Assembly (NCBI GenBank): GCA_031551275.1
Contig: JAVBNX010000006.1
Coordinates: 186,001 to 250,000 of the forward strand
Source of the DNA: JAVBMJ01 sp031551275
GTDB taxonomy: Bacteria; Bacteroidota; Bacteroidia; Bacteroidales; Rikenellaceae
Direction of reading: 5' to 3'
DNA length: 64,000 nt
This document shows, in pieces, positions 18,703 to 28,320 of the stretch. The position numbers and the translations under genes were made by a program. Every line of letters begins with the position of its first letter. Positions within the stretch are counted from its first letter, which is position 1. Below the pieces are notes generated by a model. It searched no databases, was not told the origin of the DNA, and worked only from the letters and a program-made list of their open reading frames with translations.

Positions 18703-19650
18703 ATGAACACTACACAGAACCTGGCCGGTACTTCCGGCCTTCTTGATATTTTCAAAAATATCAAAGTCCGCAAGGACGAAACCATTACCGATGCCGACCG
18801 GCAGCACTGCGAACGTCAGCAAACGGAACTTTACCGGACGCTCGACCAGATCGAGAAGTGGTATAATATCTTCCGGCAGGAGGGCGAACAGCACACCAGT
18901 ACATTAAATGTGCGCTATGCCGGCGACGGGTCGGTCAACTACAACAATCCGGTACTTAACCGGCACAATTCGACCGACCCGGATTACCGCCTGCTGCAAT
19001 TCTACCCGTTCGAGGATATAAACAAGCTGGTTAAGTCGTACAAGCAGGCCGTAATCAATTTCGGCAGAGCCATCGTCGACTATTTCAACCGTACCTACAA
19101 CATTGCCGTGCCTGATCCGAAGGTCGACGAAAAAAGGCTGCCAATCGGTAACAGGCCTACCTACCAGACCTATGTGGATCAGGTCATAGGCCATCTTGGA
19201 GGGCAAGGATTCCGCAATGTGGCCGAGCAGGAAATAATAGGCCGTATCCACAAACTATTGCGGCCTTACTCGCATCGCACCGACCCCCGTTACGAACTGA
19301 AAGGTGCTACGATTTGCATATACGACATTATCGTTTGGAACAGTTTCGACCTTCAGTACAATAGGTGCGACATCCATTATGATTACCGCGACTATCTTGC
19401 GATCATCTGCGAGGGCATCGCTTTCGGGGCGTGCGGTAAGCTCAACGGCAAAACTTCCGACATAGGCGGCCTCAATGACCGTGACGTGGACCTGACCCTT
19501 TGGCACGACTTGCCTTGGAGTCCGGCCACCGGCATGAGATTCTACAAGAACGGACGTCTCGACATCCGCTTCACGGACAAGTACCAGGCTGAAAAATGTT
19601 TCGTAAAACTCGGTTTGGATAAGCTGGCCGCCAAATCGGACGACGAGTGA
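18703..19650 (+). CDS. DUF4942-like domain protein
   Basis: The chosen start gives 315 residues beginning MNTTQNLAGTSGLLDIFKNI. The C-terminus (MRFYKNGRLDIRFTDKYQAE) matches what I recall of the DUF4942 family, which is found in Bacteroidetes mobile elements beside DNA methylase genes. The biochemical role is unknown. Its last four bases overlap the GTG start of the methylase-helicase, so the two proteins are made together and may act together. Confidence 0.6.
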   Translation: MNTTQNLAGTSGLLDIFKNIKVRKDETITDADRQHCERQQTELYRTLDQIEKWYNIFRQEGEQHTSTLNVRYAGDGSVNYNNPVLNRHNSTDPDYRLLQFYPFEDINKLVKSYKQAVINFGRAIVDYFNRTYNIAVPDPKVDEKRLPIGNRPTYQTYVDQVIGHLGGQGFRNVAEQEIIGRIHKLLRPYSHRTDPRYELKGATICIYDIIVWNSFDLQYNRCDIHYDYRDYLAIICEGIAFGACGKLNGKTSDIGGLNDRDVDLTLWHDLPWSPATGMRFYKNGRLDIRFTDKYQAEKCFVKLGLDKLAAKSDDE

Positions 19651-22600
19651 TACACCGGATTATCCCGACTCCCATCCCTCAAGATAAGAGGGAGGAGATC
19701 AACACCAAGATCCTTTTCGGCATCGACGCCTGCCTGCCTGAACTGACCCCGGAGGTGGTCTACAACACCTACACTGGGCTGGGCGGCTTACACAAACTGC
19801 ATAAGAGCGATTATGCGAATCAGCATGAATACACCCAGGCCAAGCAGGAGTTCGAACTGGGCCAATTCTTTACGCCCCACACGGTTTGTACGCGGATGGT
19901 GGGGTTGCTGGCTCCCACGCCGGAAGAAACGGTCATGGAAATGTGTTGCGGAATGGGTAACTTTTTCAACTGGCTCCCCAACCGGAACAACGCCTACGGG
20001 TTCGACATCGACCCGGACGCCATCAAGGTAGCCAGGTATCTTTATCCCGAATCGAATTTCCAGGTGGGCGACATACAGGATTACGATCCCAAGCTACGCT
20101 TCGACATCATCATCGGCAACCCGCCTTTCAACCTCGATTTCAAAGGAGAGCTGTCGCAACTCTACTACCTGCGCCGGGCGTATGAGTTCCTCAATCCGGG
20201 CGGACTGCTGATGTGCGTTGTGCCGGAAACCTTTTTGAGCAATGAGTTTTGGGAGAAGTCGCGTATCAAGTTCATCGACCGCGATTTTTCGTTTATCGGC
20301 CAGGCCAGGCTCGACCCGAACGCTTTCAGGGAATTGGGTGTGGAGAATTTCGGTACGAAGGTCATGGTGTTCATGCGCGGGGCACGCTGTATCGACTCGA
20401 CCGCCTACAAGGCGGCGGAGTTTTGTACGTGGGGGGGCCTCGGCGAGCGCATCGCCGGGGCCCGCGAGCTGAAGAAGAAACTGCGTCTGAAACTGATGCA
20501 GGAAACCACGGAGATCAACATGGGCGAAGAGAAGGCTTTCCAGTACACCATCGACAAGTACCTGTATGAGCTGAAGACCCATAAGGCGCTGCATAAGCAC
20601 CACGACAAGGCGGTGGCCCTGGTGGCGAAATTCCGCAACCAGCGGCCGCCGGAGAACCCCACGAAAGCCCAGCGAGATGAATACGAGAAAAGCAAACTGA
20701 CCTACGCCAAAGTGCTGGCAGTCGTGCGCCGCTACATCCGGGAACAGAACTACGTTCCCCGCAAGGAGGTGGCCCTGGTGCGGACGCAATATGGATTCAA
20801 GCTAAAAGGGTACGCCCCCGGCCTGCTCAATAAAGTCAAGCATACCGAGGCGAAGCTATACGACCTTGTGTTGGGCCGGACCCATTTACCGCTCTATAAC
20901 GGAAGTACGGAAAAACTGCAAAAGCAGTATGCCGCCGCCCGGAAGGTCATTAACCGCAAGCAACGGCAGTTCGAGCGGCAAAACCGGCCGTTCTACGACA
21001 TGGAGCAAGACCCGGCGCTGGCGCAATACATCGACCGGACGAGTTTTTTGAATCCCGCCGGGGAGATATGCCGGTTCACGCCGTTGCAGAAGCACGACAT
21101 GAACCTGATGTTCCAGAAAGATTACGGACTGCTCAACTGGCAGCAGGGATCGGGGAAAACGGCCGTCGCGTACCACTACGCCCGCTACCAGATGGTCAGT
21201 AAGACTGTACGCAACACGGTCGTACTGGCCCCGGCGATTGCGATACACCTGACCTGGGCGCCCTTCCTGGCACGGATGGGCCGCCCCTACGTTGTCGCCT
21301 CGCGGCCAGAACACATTCAAAACGCCCCGGAAGGGGCGTTCGTCATTGTATCACTCTCGATGATCGGGGCGCTGAAACGGGACCTTATGCGCTTTATGAA
21401 GCTGCGCTCGCGGAAGATATGCCTCATTTTCGACGAGAGCGATGAGATCACCAACCCACTCGCCATCCGTACCCGCACCTCGCTGGCGATCTTCCGGCGT
21501 GCCAAGCGCAAAATTCTGACCACCGGCACGACCACCCGAAACAACATCGTGGAGCTGTACCCGCAGATCGAGATGCTCTACAACAACTCGGTCAATATGC
21601 CTTGCGAGTGCGATACGATCTATTTCCAAGATAGGGAATCGGGCACGATTACCGAATCAGAAAATTCCTATTTCGGACGGCCGTTCCCGCCTTTCGGTGG
21701 TTGGAGGCTGTTCCGCGCCTGCCATTGCCCTGCGAAGGCCACTGTGTTCGGGATCGAGAAGCAGAATCAGGACATCTACAATAAGGACCAGCTCTGGGAC
21801 CTGATCGGCAAGAGCATCATCACCCGCAAGTTCAAAGAGTTCGCCGGGGACAAGTATCAGGTAGTCACCCACACCGTGCCGATGCACGACGGCGAGAAAG
21901 AAGTCTACCGGGTAATCCTCAAAGAGTTCATGCGGATCTGCGACCAGCATTTCAAGAAGATCAAGGATAGCAAGAAAGAGGCAGGCCTGCGCATGATCCG
22001 ACAAATCAACCTGCTGATCAAAGCCTGTTCGGTTCCGCATCATATCGAGGGCTATTTCGGCGACCGTTACCCGAGCAAGGTGCATTTTATCGGCGATATG
22101 GTGGCCCGGATGCAGGAAAAGGTGTGTATAGGGGGTACGACCCACGACGCGACCGATATGTATGCCGAGTACATGGCAGAGCGGTTCCCGGAACGCCCCT
22201 TGTTCGTGATCAGTGGCAAAGTGGACTTCCCCAAGCGGCAACGCATTATTAAGCAGTTCGAGGCCACCGAGGACGGAATACTCGTATGTACGCAGCAAAG
22301 CCTCAAATCGTCGGTGAACATCCCCACCTGCAACGAAGTGATCCTGGAGGCGATGCAATGGAATATCCCCAAGATGGAGCAGTTCTATTTCCGGTTCATC
22401 CGGCTGGACAGCAAGCACAGCACCAACGTGAATTTCGTATCCTACGCCGAATCCATCGAACAAAACCTGCTGGCCCTGGTGTTGACCAAAGAACGCCTAA
22501 ACGAGTTCATCAAGTCGGGCGAGATCAAGGCGCAATCGGCAATCTTCGAGGAATTCGGTACCGAAATGTCGCTGATCGAATCGCTGATGCAGAAAAGCTA

Positions 22601-22652
22601 CGACGATAAAGGCAACATGACCCTATCGTGGGGCCAGCAGAAAGCAAGTTAA
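19647..22652 (+). CDS. fused N6-adenine DNA methyltransferase and SNF2/DEAD-type helicase
   Basis: This 1001-residue protein begins with GTG. The N-terminal third is a class-I methyltransferase: FTPHTVCTRM, SAM-binding MEMCCGMGNFF (about 97-107), and catalytic NPPF (about 157). The C-terminal half is a superfamily 2 ATPase: QQGSGKTAVAY Walker A (about residue 500), FDESDE Walker B (about 594), and a second RecA-like lobe ending with an arginine-finger-like FRFIR. Methylase-helicase fusions in phages and mobile elements (P1 DarB is a precedent) protect incoming DNA from restriction. Here that role is inferred, and modification or defence is an alternative. No endonuclease motif is visible. Confidence 0.78.
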   Translation: MIHRIIPTPIPQDKREEINTKILFGIDACLPELTPEVVYNTYTGLGGLHKLHKSDYANQHEYTQAKQEFELGQFFTPHTVCTRMVGLLAPTPEETVMEMCCGMGNFFNWLPNRNNAYGFDIDPDAIKVARYLYPESNFQVGDIQDYDPKLRFDIIIGNPPFNLDFKGELSQLYYLRRAYEFLNPGGLLMCVVPETFLSNEFWEKSRIKFIDRDFSFIGQARLDPNAFRELGVENFGTKVMVFMRGARCIDSTAYKAAEFCTWGGLGERIAGARELKKKLRLKLMQETTEINMGEEKAFQYTIDKYLYELKTHKALHKHHDKAVALVAKFRNQRPPENPTKAQRDEYEKSKLTYAKVLAVVRRYIREQNYVPRKEVALVRTQYGFKLKGYAPGLLNKVKHTEAKLYDLVLGRTHLPLYNGSTEKLQKQYAAARKVINRKQRQFERQNRPFYDMEQDPALAQYIDRTSFLNPAGEICRFTPLQKHDMNLMFQKDYGLLNWQQGSGKTAVAYHYARYQMVSKTVRNTVVLAPAIAIHLTWAPFLARMGRPYVVASRPEHIQNAPEGAFVIVSLSMIGALKRDLMRFMKLRSRKICLIFDESDEITNPLAIRTRTSLAIFRRAKRKILTTGTTTRNNIVELYPQIEMLYNNSVNMPCECDTIYFQDRESGTITESENSYFGRPFPPFGGWRLFRACHCPAKATVFGIEKQNQDIYNKDQLWDLIGKSIITRKFKEFAGDKYQVVTHTVPMHDGEKEVYRVILKEFMRICDQHFKKIKDSKKEAGLRMIRQINLLIKACSVPHHIEGYFGDRYPSKVHFIGDMVARMQEKVCIGGTTHDATDMYAEYMAERFPERPLFVISGKVDFPKRQRIIKQFEATEDGILVCTQQSLKSSVNIPTCNEVILEAMQWNIPKMEQFYFRFIRLDSKHSTNVNFVSYAESIEQNLLALVLTKERLNEFIKSGEIKAQSAIFEEFGTEMSLIESLMQKSYDDKGNMTLSWGQQKAS

Positions 22653-22671
22653 ACCAATAAAATACAAAACG

Positions 22672-22896
22672 ATGAACGAAGAAAGACTCACACAGGCTAT
22701 TACGGTAGTCGAAACACTCCTGGAGCAGATGGCTCAAAGCAATGCCATCATCCGCAACCGGGAATTGACCTATGAACAACAGTTTGTCCGGCTCAAGGAA
22801 CTTCTTGAACTGGATGATAAGCACATCCTGAAAATACTGGATTCAGGCGGATTCTCCGATATCCAGATACGGCAGTATGAGTGGAAAACACGGTGA
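22672..22896 (+). pseudogene. small hypothetical gene truncated by the IS21-like element
   Basis: The 74-residue reading frame (MNEERLTQAITVVETLLEQM...) is helical and follows the methylase-helicase after 19 bases. Its last few codons and its stop are provided by the left end of the insertion sequence (TGGAAAACACGGTGA), so the original C-terminus has been lost. It may still be made as a slightly altered protein. The missing 3' part was not found to the right of the insertion. Confidence 0.5.
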
Positions 22897-23097
22897 AATT
22901 GACCCGGTAGGAACGGATAAAAATGACCCGTCGAAAACGGCGTAAATTGACCACCTTAAAACGGTCGAAAATGACCCACCAAAAACGGAGCAAAGTGACC
23001 CACTTCGGGTTTTGATTTAAAAAGTTGTAGTTCGGAGGTTTATAGGGAGTCGGATTTTGTTAGCTTGATGACAAAAGCAAACTAAAATCTGAAGATT

Positions 23098-24642
23098 ATG
23101 CCTAATAGACCTTTGAAGATGAACAAATTAAGAACTATCATCCGTTTGTACACGGATCGTGTGGGGCTTCGTGCCATCGCCGAGATGGCGCGTACCTCTC
23201 GCAACACGGTAAAAAAGTACGTCAACAGATGGAACTCCCTGAGCCTAACCTACGAGGAGTTCCTTGCCAAGAGCGATGCGGATCTTTACTCACTGTTCTG
23301 CATCGAGGAGGCTCCGGTGGAGTCTAATCCCCGGATAGATGCCCTTGAGGCATTCCTACCCTCAGCCAGTAAGGAGATGGCCCGTAAGGGCATGACCAGC
23401 CATAAGCAATGGGAGCGTTATCGTGCCGCCCATCCCGACGGCTACAGCCTGACGCAGTTCCGGGTCGCACTTCGACGCTATGAGCGTGTAAGCAACCCTT
23501 CGATGCGTATGGAACATAAGGCTGGCGACAAGCTGTTCGTTGACTATACTGGCAGTAAGTTGTGGATCTATCCGCCGGGCGAACAGCCCCGGGAGGTGGA
23601 GGTGTTTGTGGCGATCCTCGGATGCAGCCTTCTGACCTATGTGGAAGCAGTGGAGAGCCAGCGCAAGGAAGACTTCATCACGGCTTGCGAGAACGCTTTT
23701 TACTATTATGGTGGTGTTCCGAAGGCCATCGTCCCCGATAACCTGAAGAGTGCGGTCACCAAAGCCAGCCGCTACGAGGCGATCCTTAACACGGAGTTCG
23801 AGCGGTTCGGCGAACATTATGGGGTAACGGCCTATCCGACCCGCGCCCGCAGCCCGAAGGATAAGGCGCATGTGGAGAATGCCGTCAAGCTGACCTATAA
23901 GGATATCTTCACGGTCATCGAGCCTCTGCACTGTCCGGACCTTCGTTCGCTTAACGTTGCGATCCGCAGGGCTCTTGAGAAGCACAACAACCAGAACCGT
24001 CCCCGCCGCAACTACTCCCGGCGTGATTACTTCGAAGATGTGGAGCAGGAAGCCCTGGGCCCCCTGAACCCGATCCGTTACCAGATGAAGAAGCATATCG
24101 TCACTACGGTCGACAAATACGGCTATGCACGTCTTCATGAAGATATCCACTACTACAGCGTTCCTCACACGTACATAGGCAAGAAAGTGCAGTTGTCTTA
24201 TACGGCCACAGACGTGGAGATCCGCTATGACTATGATATCATAGCCCATCATACGCGCGACCGCCACAACTACCTATATACCACCGTTACCGAACATCTT
24301 TGCCCCAAGCACCGGGCCGTGATGGAGTGGTCGCCCGAGACGTTCATCATGCAGGCTGCGGCTATCCATGAAGACGTGGAGCACTATATCCGCAGGGTAC
24401 TGGAGAAAAACCGATACCAGGACGAGGCCAACAAGATGTGTTCGGGTATCCTGAACTTCGCCCGCAAAGTAGGTCCTGAGCGCCTGGCGGCCGCCTGCCG
24501 TCTGGCGGACAGCATAGGAAAGTATAGATACAATGAGATCAAGGACATATTACTGAACCGTTCGGAACAGATAGATCTCCCGGAAGAAACAGCCGATATG
24601 CCCGAGCATGAGAATATCAGAGGAAAAGAGTATTATAAATAA
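23098..24642 (+). CDS. istA: IS21-family transposase IstA
   Basis: This 514-residue transposase has an N-terminal helix-turn-helix (LRAIAEMARTSRNTVKKYVN) and an RNase H-fold DDE core: the first Asp in KLFVDYTGSKLW, the second in IVPDNLKSAV, and the Glu in KDKAHVENAV. It cuts and joins the element ends with the help of IstB, encoded 19 bases downstream. The length is full and no frameshift is seen, so the element may be active. Confidence 0.93.
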   Translation: MPNRPLKMNKLRTIIRLYTDRVGLRAIAEMARTSRNTVKKYVNRWNSLSLTYEEFLAKSDADLYSLFCIEEAPVESNPRIDALEAFLPSASKEMARKGMTSHKQWERYRAAHPDGYSLTQFRVALRRYERVSNPSMRMEHKAGDKLFVDYTGSKLWIYPPGEQPREVEVFVAILGCSLLTYVEAVESQRKEDFITACENAFYYYGGVPKAIVPDNLKSAVTKASRYEAILNTEFERFGEHYGVTAYPTRARSPKDKAHVENAVKLTYKDIFTVIEPLHCPDLRSLNVAIRRALEKHNNQNRPRRNYSRRDYFEDVEQEALGPLNPIRYQMKKHIVTTVDKYGYARLHEDIHYYSVPHTYIGKKVQLSYTATDVEIRYDYDIIAHHTRDRHNYLYTTVTEHLCPKHRAVMEWSPETFIMQAAAIHEDVEHYIRRVLEKNRYQDEANKMCSGILNFARKVGPERLAAACRLADSIGKYRYNEIKDILLNRSEQIDLPEETADMPEHENIRGKEYYK

Positions 24643-24661
24643 AAACCTTAATCCATAAACC

Positions 24662-25408
24662 ATGAACAATCAGACTTTAGACAAACTGCGCCAGATGCGC
24701 CTGTTCGGTATGCACGACGCTTTTAAGACCTCGCTGGAGAACACCATCAAAGAGAAGATGACCCAGGACGGGTTCATCTCGCACCTGGTTCAAAGCGAAT
24801 GGGACAACCGCAAGAACCGGGCTGTGGAACGGGCCGTCAAGGCCGCGTGGTTCCGCTACAACGCCACGCTGGACGACGTGGACTATACCTTCGAGCGTGG
24901 TCTGGACCGGAACCAGGTCGAACGGCTTGCCGCGATGGAGTTCGTGCGTGACCACAAGGACCTGTTCATTACGGGTCCTACCGGAACCGGCAAAAGTTAC
25001 CTGGCCACGGCGCTCGGCTATAAGGCCTGCCAGGAGGGGTTCCGGGTGCTTTACGCAAGCACGGCCAAGCTGATGAGCCAGCTCAAGATATCCAAGGCCA
25101 AAGGCACGATCCTGACCGACCTGAAGCGCATCGAGCGGGTTGATATGCTCATCCTGGACGACTTCTGTATGCAGCCGCTCGACGCCCAGTCGCGGGGCAT
25201 ACTGATGGACATCATCGAGGACCGCCACGGGAAACGCTCGACGATGATCACATCGCAGATCCCCGTTAAGGACTGGTACGATGTGATCGGCGAGAAGACG
25301 ATCGCCGACGCCGTCCTCGATCGCATCGTACACCACTCGCTGCGCGTCGAGTTGTTCGGCGAGTCGATACGAAAAAGAAAATCAAAAACCGAAAATGCTT
25401 ATGGATAG
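24662..25408 (+). CDS. istB: IS21-family ATPase IstB
   Basis: The 248-residue AAA+ ATPase has Walker A GPTGTGKSYLA, Walker B LILDDF and a sensor STMITSQIP. It is related to DnaC and acts as target selector and regulator for IstA transposition. The length and order istA-istB are canonical for the family. Confidence 0.93.
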   Translation: MNNQTLDKLRQMRLFGMHDAFKTSLENTIKEKMTQDGFISHLVQSEWDNRKNRAVERAVKAAWFRYNATLDDVDYTFERGLDRNQVERLAAMEFVRDHKDLFITGPTGTGKSYLATALGYKACQEGFRVLYASTAKLMSQLKISKAKGTILTDLKRIERVDMLILDDFCMQPLDAQSRGILMDIIEDRHGKRSTMITSQIPVKDWYDVIGEKTIADAVLDRIVHHSLRVELFGESIRKRKSKTENAYG

Positions 25409-25756
25409 ACGCCTGCGGCGCTTAAAAGACGAACTCTTGTTCTTTTATAGCGAATAACTATCTTTGTAGTGTTGGTCGACACAATCCCGACCGTTTTATC
25501 GGCGAGAACTAAGTAGGGTTCTCGCAATAAAACCCGGAAGAAAGACCTACAAAAAATGTTGTTAAACCCGGGCAAAATCAAATCCTTTTAGACCCCATTC
25601 CGGACAACAACTTTTAACTCTTTTTGCTTCGCAACTTTAGGGGGTCATCTTCCCCCGTTTTTAAGGGGTCAGTTTAGCCGTTTTTTCCAATATATGTGCA
25701 AATTTAAGCAAATTTGTACAAGAAACAAAGGGCGCAGGAAAGCCCTCACTTTATTT
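25409..25756. other. gap holding the right end of the IS element and element debris
   Basis: No gene is supported here. The stretch to 25689 is the non-coding right part of the insertion sequence, including the terminal repeats with GGGGTCA motifs near 25650-25670. The remainder contains a short hairpin (AGGGC / GCCCT, 25728-25746) that could end the minus-strand SRAP gene. Confidence 0.5.
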
Positions 25757-26515
25757 TCATATCCTTGAAATCACCGCCGGATCGCGAGGATTCATCTTGC
25801 GGAAGTCTTTACTTATCTGATAGGCATCCATACTCTGCTCGCCATAGGCTTTCATTAACTCCGCGATGCGTTTTTCGGGCAGTTCCGGGTCGAGCCAGGC
25901 GTCGAGGTCGGCGTCCGCAAGGATCAGCGGCATACGGGCGGGGAACTTGCCGCCGTTATGTATCTCGGCCAGTTTCGGGATGGCGCCGGTAGTGATGATC
26001 GAATAGGACAGCAGGCGCTCGTTCGTAGCCCGGTTTACCCACTCGTCATACACAGCTCCCATCGGGAATATCTCGCGCCGGCTGTCGAATATAAAATAAG
26101 GCTGGGTGGACTTATCCGGGTTGTGATGCCACTCGAAATAGCCCGTCGAAGGAATGATGCAGCGCTTATGGGCTATGGAAAAGCGGTAGGGCCAGGTGGT
26201 AAAGATACCCTCGGCGCGGGCGTTCTTGTAGAGGTCTTTCTTCTCTATCTTTTGCTCATCGGCCGGGCTGGTAGTCTTATGGGACACATAGCCCCATTGC
26301 ATCACTTGGAGCTGTTCGCTGTCCGTAATGGCCATGCACATCGGGTCGGCGTAGGCGGGGATGTTATACAGCCCTTCGGCCAGCTCCCTGACCGGCTCGC
26401 CGTTGCGTTTGCGTTCCTCGATGATCTCTCGCCACGCCTCTACAATATCGGTCTTTCGTCCGTAGCGGGCGGCTACCTCGGCCGCCTTCTTGCTCATGGA
26501 GTTGAAAAAGCACAT
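25757..26515 (-). CDS. SRAP-family DNA-protein crosslink protein (YedK/HMCES-like)
   Basis: The 252-residue protein starts MCFFNSMSKKAAEVAARYG. After removal of Met, the exposed Cys2 is the residue that SRAP proteins use to form a thiazolidine crosslink with abasic sites in single-stranded DNA. The family signatures TWPYRFSIAHKRCIIPSTGYFEW (in part) and HNGGKFPARMP, which includes the catalytic His, are present. In this element it stands next to umuDC, forming a DNA-damage tolerance block that could help during single-strand DNA transfer. Confidence 0.9.
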   Translation of the reverse strand: MCFFNSMSKKAAEVAARYGRKTDIVEAWREIIEERKRNGEPVRELAEGLYNIPAYADPMCMAITDSEQLQVMQWGYVSHKTTSPADEQKIEKKDLYKNARAEGIFTTWPYRFSIAHKRCIIPSTGYFEWHHNPDKSTQPYFIFDSRREIFPMGAVYDEWVNRATNERLLSYSIITTGAIPKLAEIHNGGKFPARMPLILADADLDAWLDPELPEKRIAELMKAYGEQSMDAYQISKDFRKMNPRDPAVISRI

Positions 26516-26617
26516 TTTCTAACAGTTTTATTTCCTATCAGTTCAAATAGTATTCCAAAATAAAGGCTATTTTTGAACTGGGAATAACCTCTTACACTTA
26601 ACTAAAAACCAATAGAT

Positions 26618-27016
26618 ATGAAATTCAACAATGTAAGATTATTAGTCCGGGACTACCGAAAATGTTTCGATTTCTATACTCAGAAATTGGGGTTTGAACC
26701 GCTTTGGGATGTGGAAGAATGCTACGGCGCATTCAAAGTAGCTATCGGCATCGAAGGACTGGCCCTGTTCCTGAGCGACTACATGGCTCCGGTGGTCGGC
26801 AACGCAGACAAGGAGCAGCCAGCGGACTGCCGCGAAAAGTCGATGATCTCGTTCGAGGTAGAGAGCGTGGACGAAACCTATGTCGAACTTCAAGCCAAAG
26901 GCGTTTCGTTCATCAACCAGCCGACCGATATGCCCGGCTGGGGAATGCGCGTCGTTCATCTGCGCGACCCGGAAGAAAACCTTATAGAGCTTTTTACTCC
27001 ACTGAAAAAGGAATAA
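26618..27016 (+). CDS. VOC-family (glyoxalase/bleomycin-resistance fold) protein
   Basis: This 132-residue protein shows the VOC layout: KFNNVRLLVRDYRKCFDFYT at the start, LGFEPLWDVEE, and the C-terminal WGMRVVHLRDPEENLIELF with the metal-ligand Glu. The substrate cannot be inferred; members include glyoxalases, dioxygenases and antibiotic-binding proteins. It is the only plus-strand gene in the damage-repair block and is probably passenger cargo. Confidence 0.75.
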   Translation: MKFNNVRLLVRDYRKCFDFYTQKLGFEPLWDVEECYGAFKVAIGIEGLALFLSDYMAPVVGNADKEQPADCREKSMISFEVESVDETYVELQAKGVSFINQPTDMPGWGMRVVHLRDPEENLIELFTPLKKE

Positions 27017-27046
27017 AATATTGGGGGAGAAAGATAGCGGTAAAAA

Positions 27047-28318
27047 TCACTTTACAACCGGAATATCGCTCAACTTAGTGGTATAGCTGGGCGACAGGTT
27101 ATTGCGATTCATCTTCCAGCCCTCCTTCCCCGTTACGAGCGACGCCGGGCGTAGCATTGTGCGGCCGTAGCGCCGTTTCAGGCCGTCCGTAACCTCGCTG
27201 ATCTTATCCTGCTTGCCCCGGTCGGTGGTGTCGAAGATATTGCCCTGCACCTGGTCCTTGTCCACGAAACCCATCACCATCACGCCAGCTTTTTTGTAGG
27301 CGAAACCTTCCTTGAATATCAGATCGAGGCCCTCGGCGGCCGCCTTTGCCAGCTCCGGGCCGTAGGCGGTCGCCACGGGCAGTTTGATAACGATGTTGCG
27401 GTAATATTGCGGCAAGTCCTCGCGGAACGAGTTGGTGTGAATGTAGACCATAATCTCGGTTGCGCAGGAGTTTTGCTTGCGCAGTTTGGCCGCACACGAA
27501 TTGGCGAACGACCGCACGGCCGTTGCCACCGTTTCTTTGTCGTAAGCCATCTTCCCGAAACTGCGCGAGGTCATAATGGATTTCTTATCAGGCGCTATCA
27601 TTTCCAACTCGATACACGCCTCTCCGTGCAACTCGCGCCAGACCCTTTCGCCCACAATGGTCATATATTTTCTTACCCACTCGCGGGGTAGCTGCGTAAA
27701 ATCCCAGGCGGTGTTCACACCCATAGCCCGCAGACGCTTGCCGTGCTTACGGCCGATTCCCCACACGTCGCCGATCTCCGTGAGGCGCAGGGCTTTCTCG
27801 CGCTGCCCTTCCGTTTCGATGGCGCACACGCTCCGGTATTTGGGGTATTTCTTGGCGAACTTGTTGGCGACTTTGGCAAGGGTTTTAGTCGGGGCCAGGC
27901 CCACACTCACGGGAATACCCGTGCCCCGGTGGACGTATTCGGCCATCCCCCGGCAGTATTCCGGCAGGTCGTAACTATCGAAGCCATCGAATTTTAGAAA
28001 AGACTCGTCGATTGAATAGTCCTCCACCTCGGGCGAATAGCGGCCCAGGATCGACTTGATGCGCATCGAAAAATCGGCATAGAGAGTGAAATTCGAGGAA
28101 AACACCTTTACGTCGTGCCGCTCGATCAATTCCTTTAACTCGAAGGCCGCCGCGCCCATCTTGATACCCAACGCCTTCGCCTCATTGCTCCGCGCAATCG
28201 CGCAACCGTCGTTGTTCGACAGCACGATCACGGGTTTGCCTTCGAGCGACGGGTTGAACACCCGTTCGGCGGACACGTAAAAATTATTGGCATCGACAAT
28301 CGCAAAAGTCAGGGGCAT
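27047..28318 (-). CDS. umuC: translesion DNA polymerase V catalytic subunit (Y family)
   Basis: The 423-residue Y-family polymerase opens with FAIVDANNFYVSAERVFNP (first catalytic Asp) and contains the second acidic motif in YSIDESFLKF. Helix-hairpin-helix DNA-binding phrases (LTEIGDVWGIGRKHGKRL) follow and the little-finger domain is at the C-terminus. It copies damaged DNA. It is encoded three bases after umuD. UmuDC genes are frequent cargo of Bacteroidales conjugative elements. Confidence 0.92.
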   Translation of the reverse strand: MPLTFAIVDANNFYVSAERVFNPSLEGKPVIVLSNNDGCAIARSNEAKALGIKMGAAAFELKELIERHDVKVFSSNFTLYADFSMRIKSILGRYSPEVEDYSIDESFLKFDGFDSYDLPEYCRGMAEYVHRGTGIPVSVGLAPTKTLAKVANKFAKKYPKYRSVCAIETEGQREKALRLTEIGDVWGIGRKHGKRLRAMGVNTAWDFTQLPREWVRKYMTIVGERVWRELHGEACIELEMIAPDKKSIMTSRSFGKMAYDKETVATAVRSFANSCAAKLRKQNSCATEIMVYIHTNSFREDLPQYYRNIVIKLPVATAYGPELAKAAAEGLDLIFKEGFAYKKAGVMVMGFVDKDQVQGNIFDTTDRGKQDKISEVTDGLKRRYGRTMLRPASLVTGKEGWKMNRNNLSPSYTTKLSDIPVVK

Positions 28319-28320
28319 AA

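Larger units (their letters stand above)
22882..25689 (+). mobile_element. IS21-family insertion sequence (about 2.8 kb)
   Basis: The ends are imperfect inverted repeats: left GGAAAACACGGTGAAATTGA from 22883, and the right end in reverse complement GGAAAAAACGGCTAAACTGA ending near 25689. Both ends carry several spaced copies of a TGACCC-containing motif, five at the left (22900-23000) and at least two at the right, as in IS21 relatives where the transposase binds multiple end repeats. The pair istA/istB lies inside. A clean target duplication is not obvious, so the exact tips are uncertain by a few bases. Confidence 0.85.
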
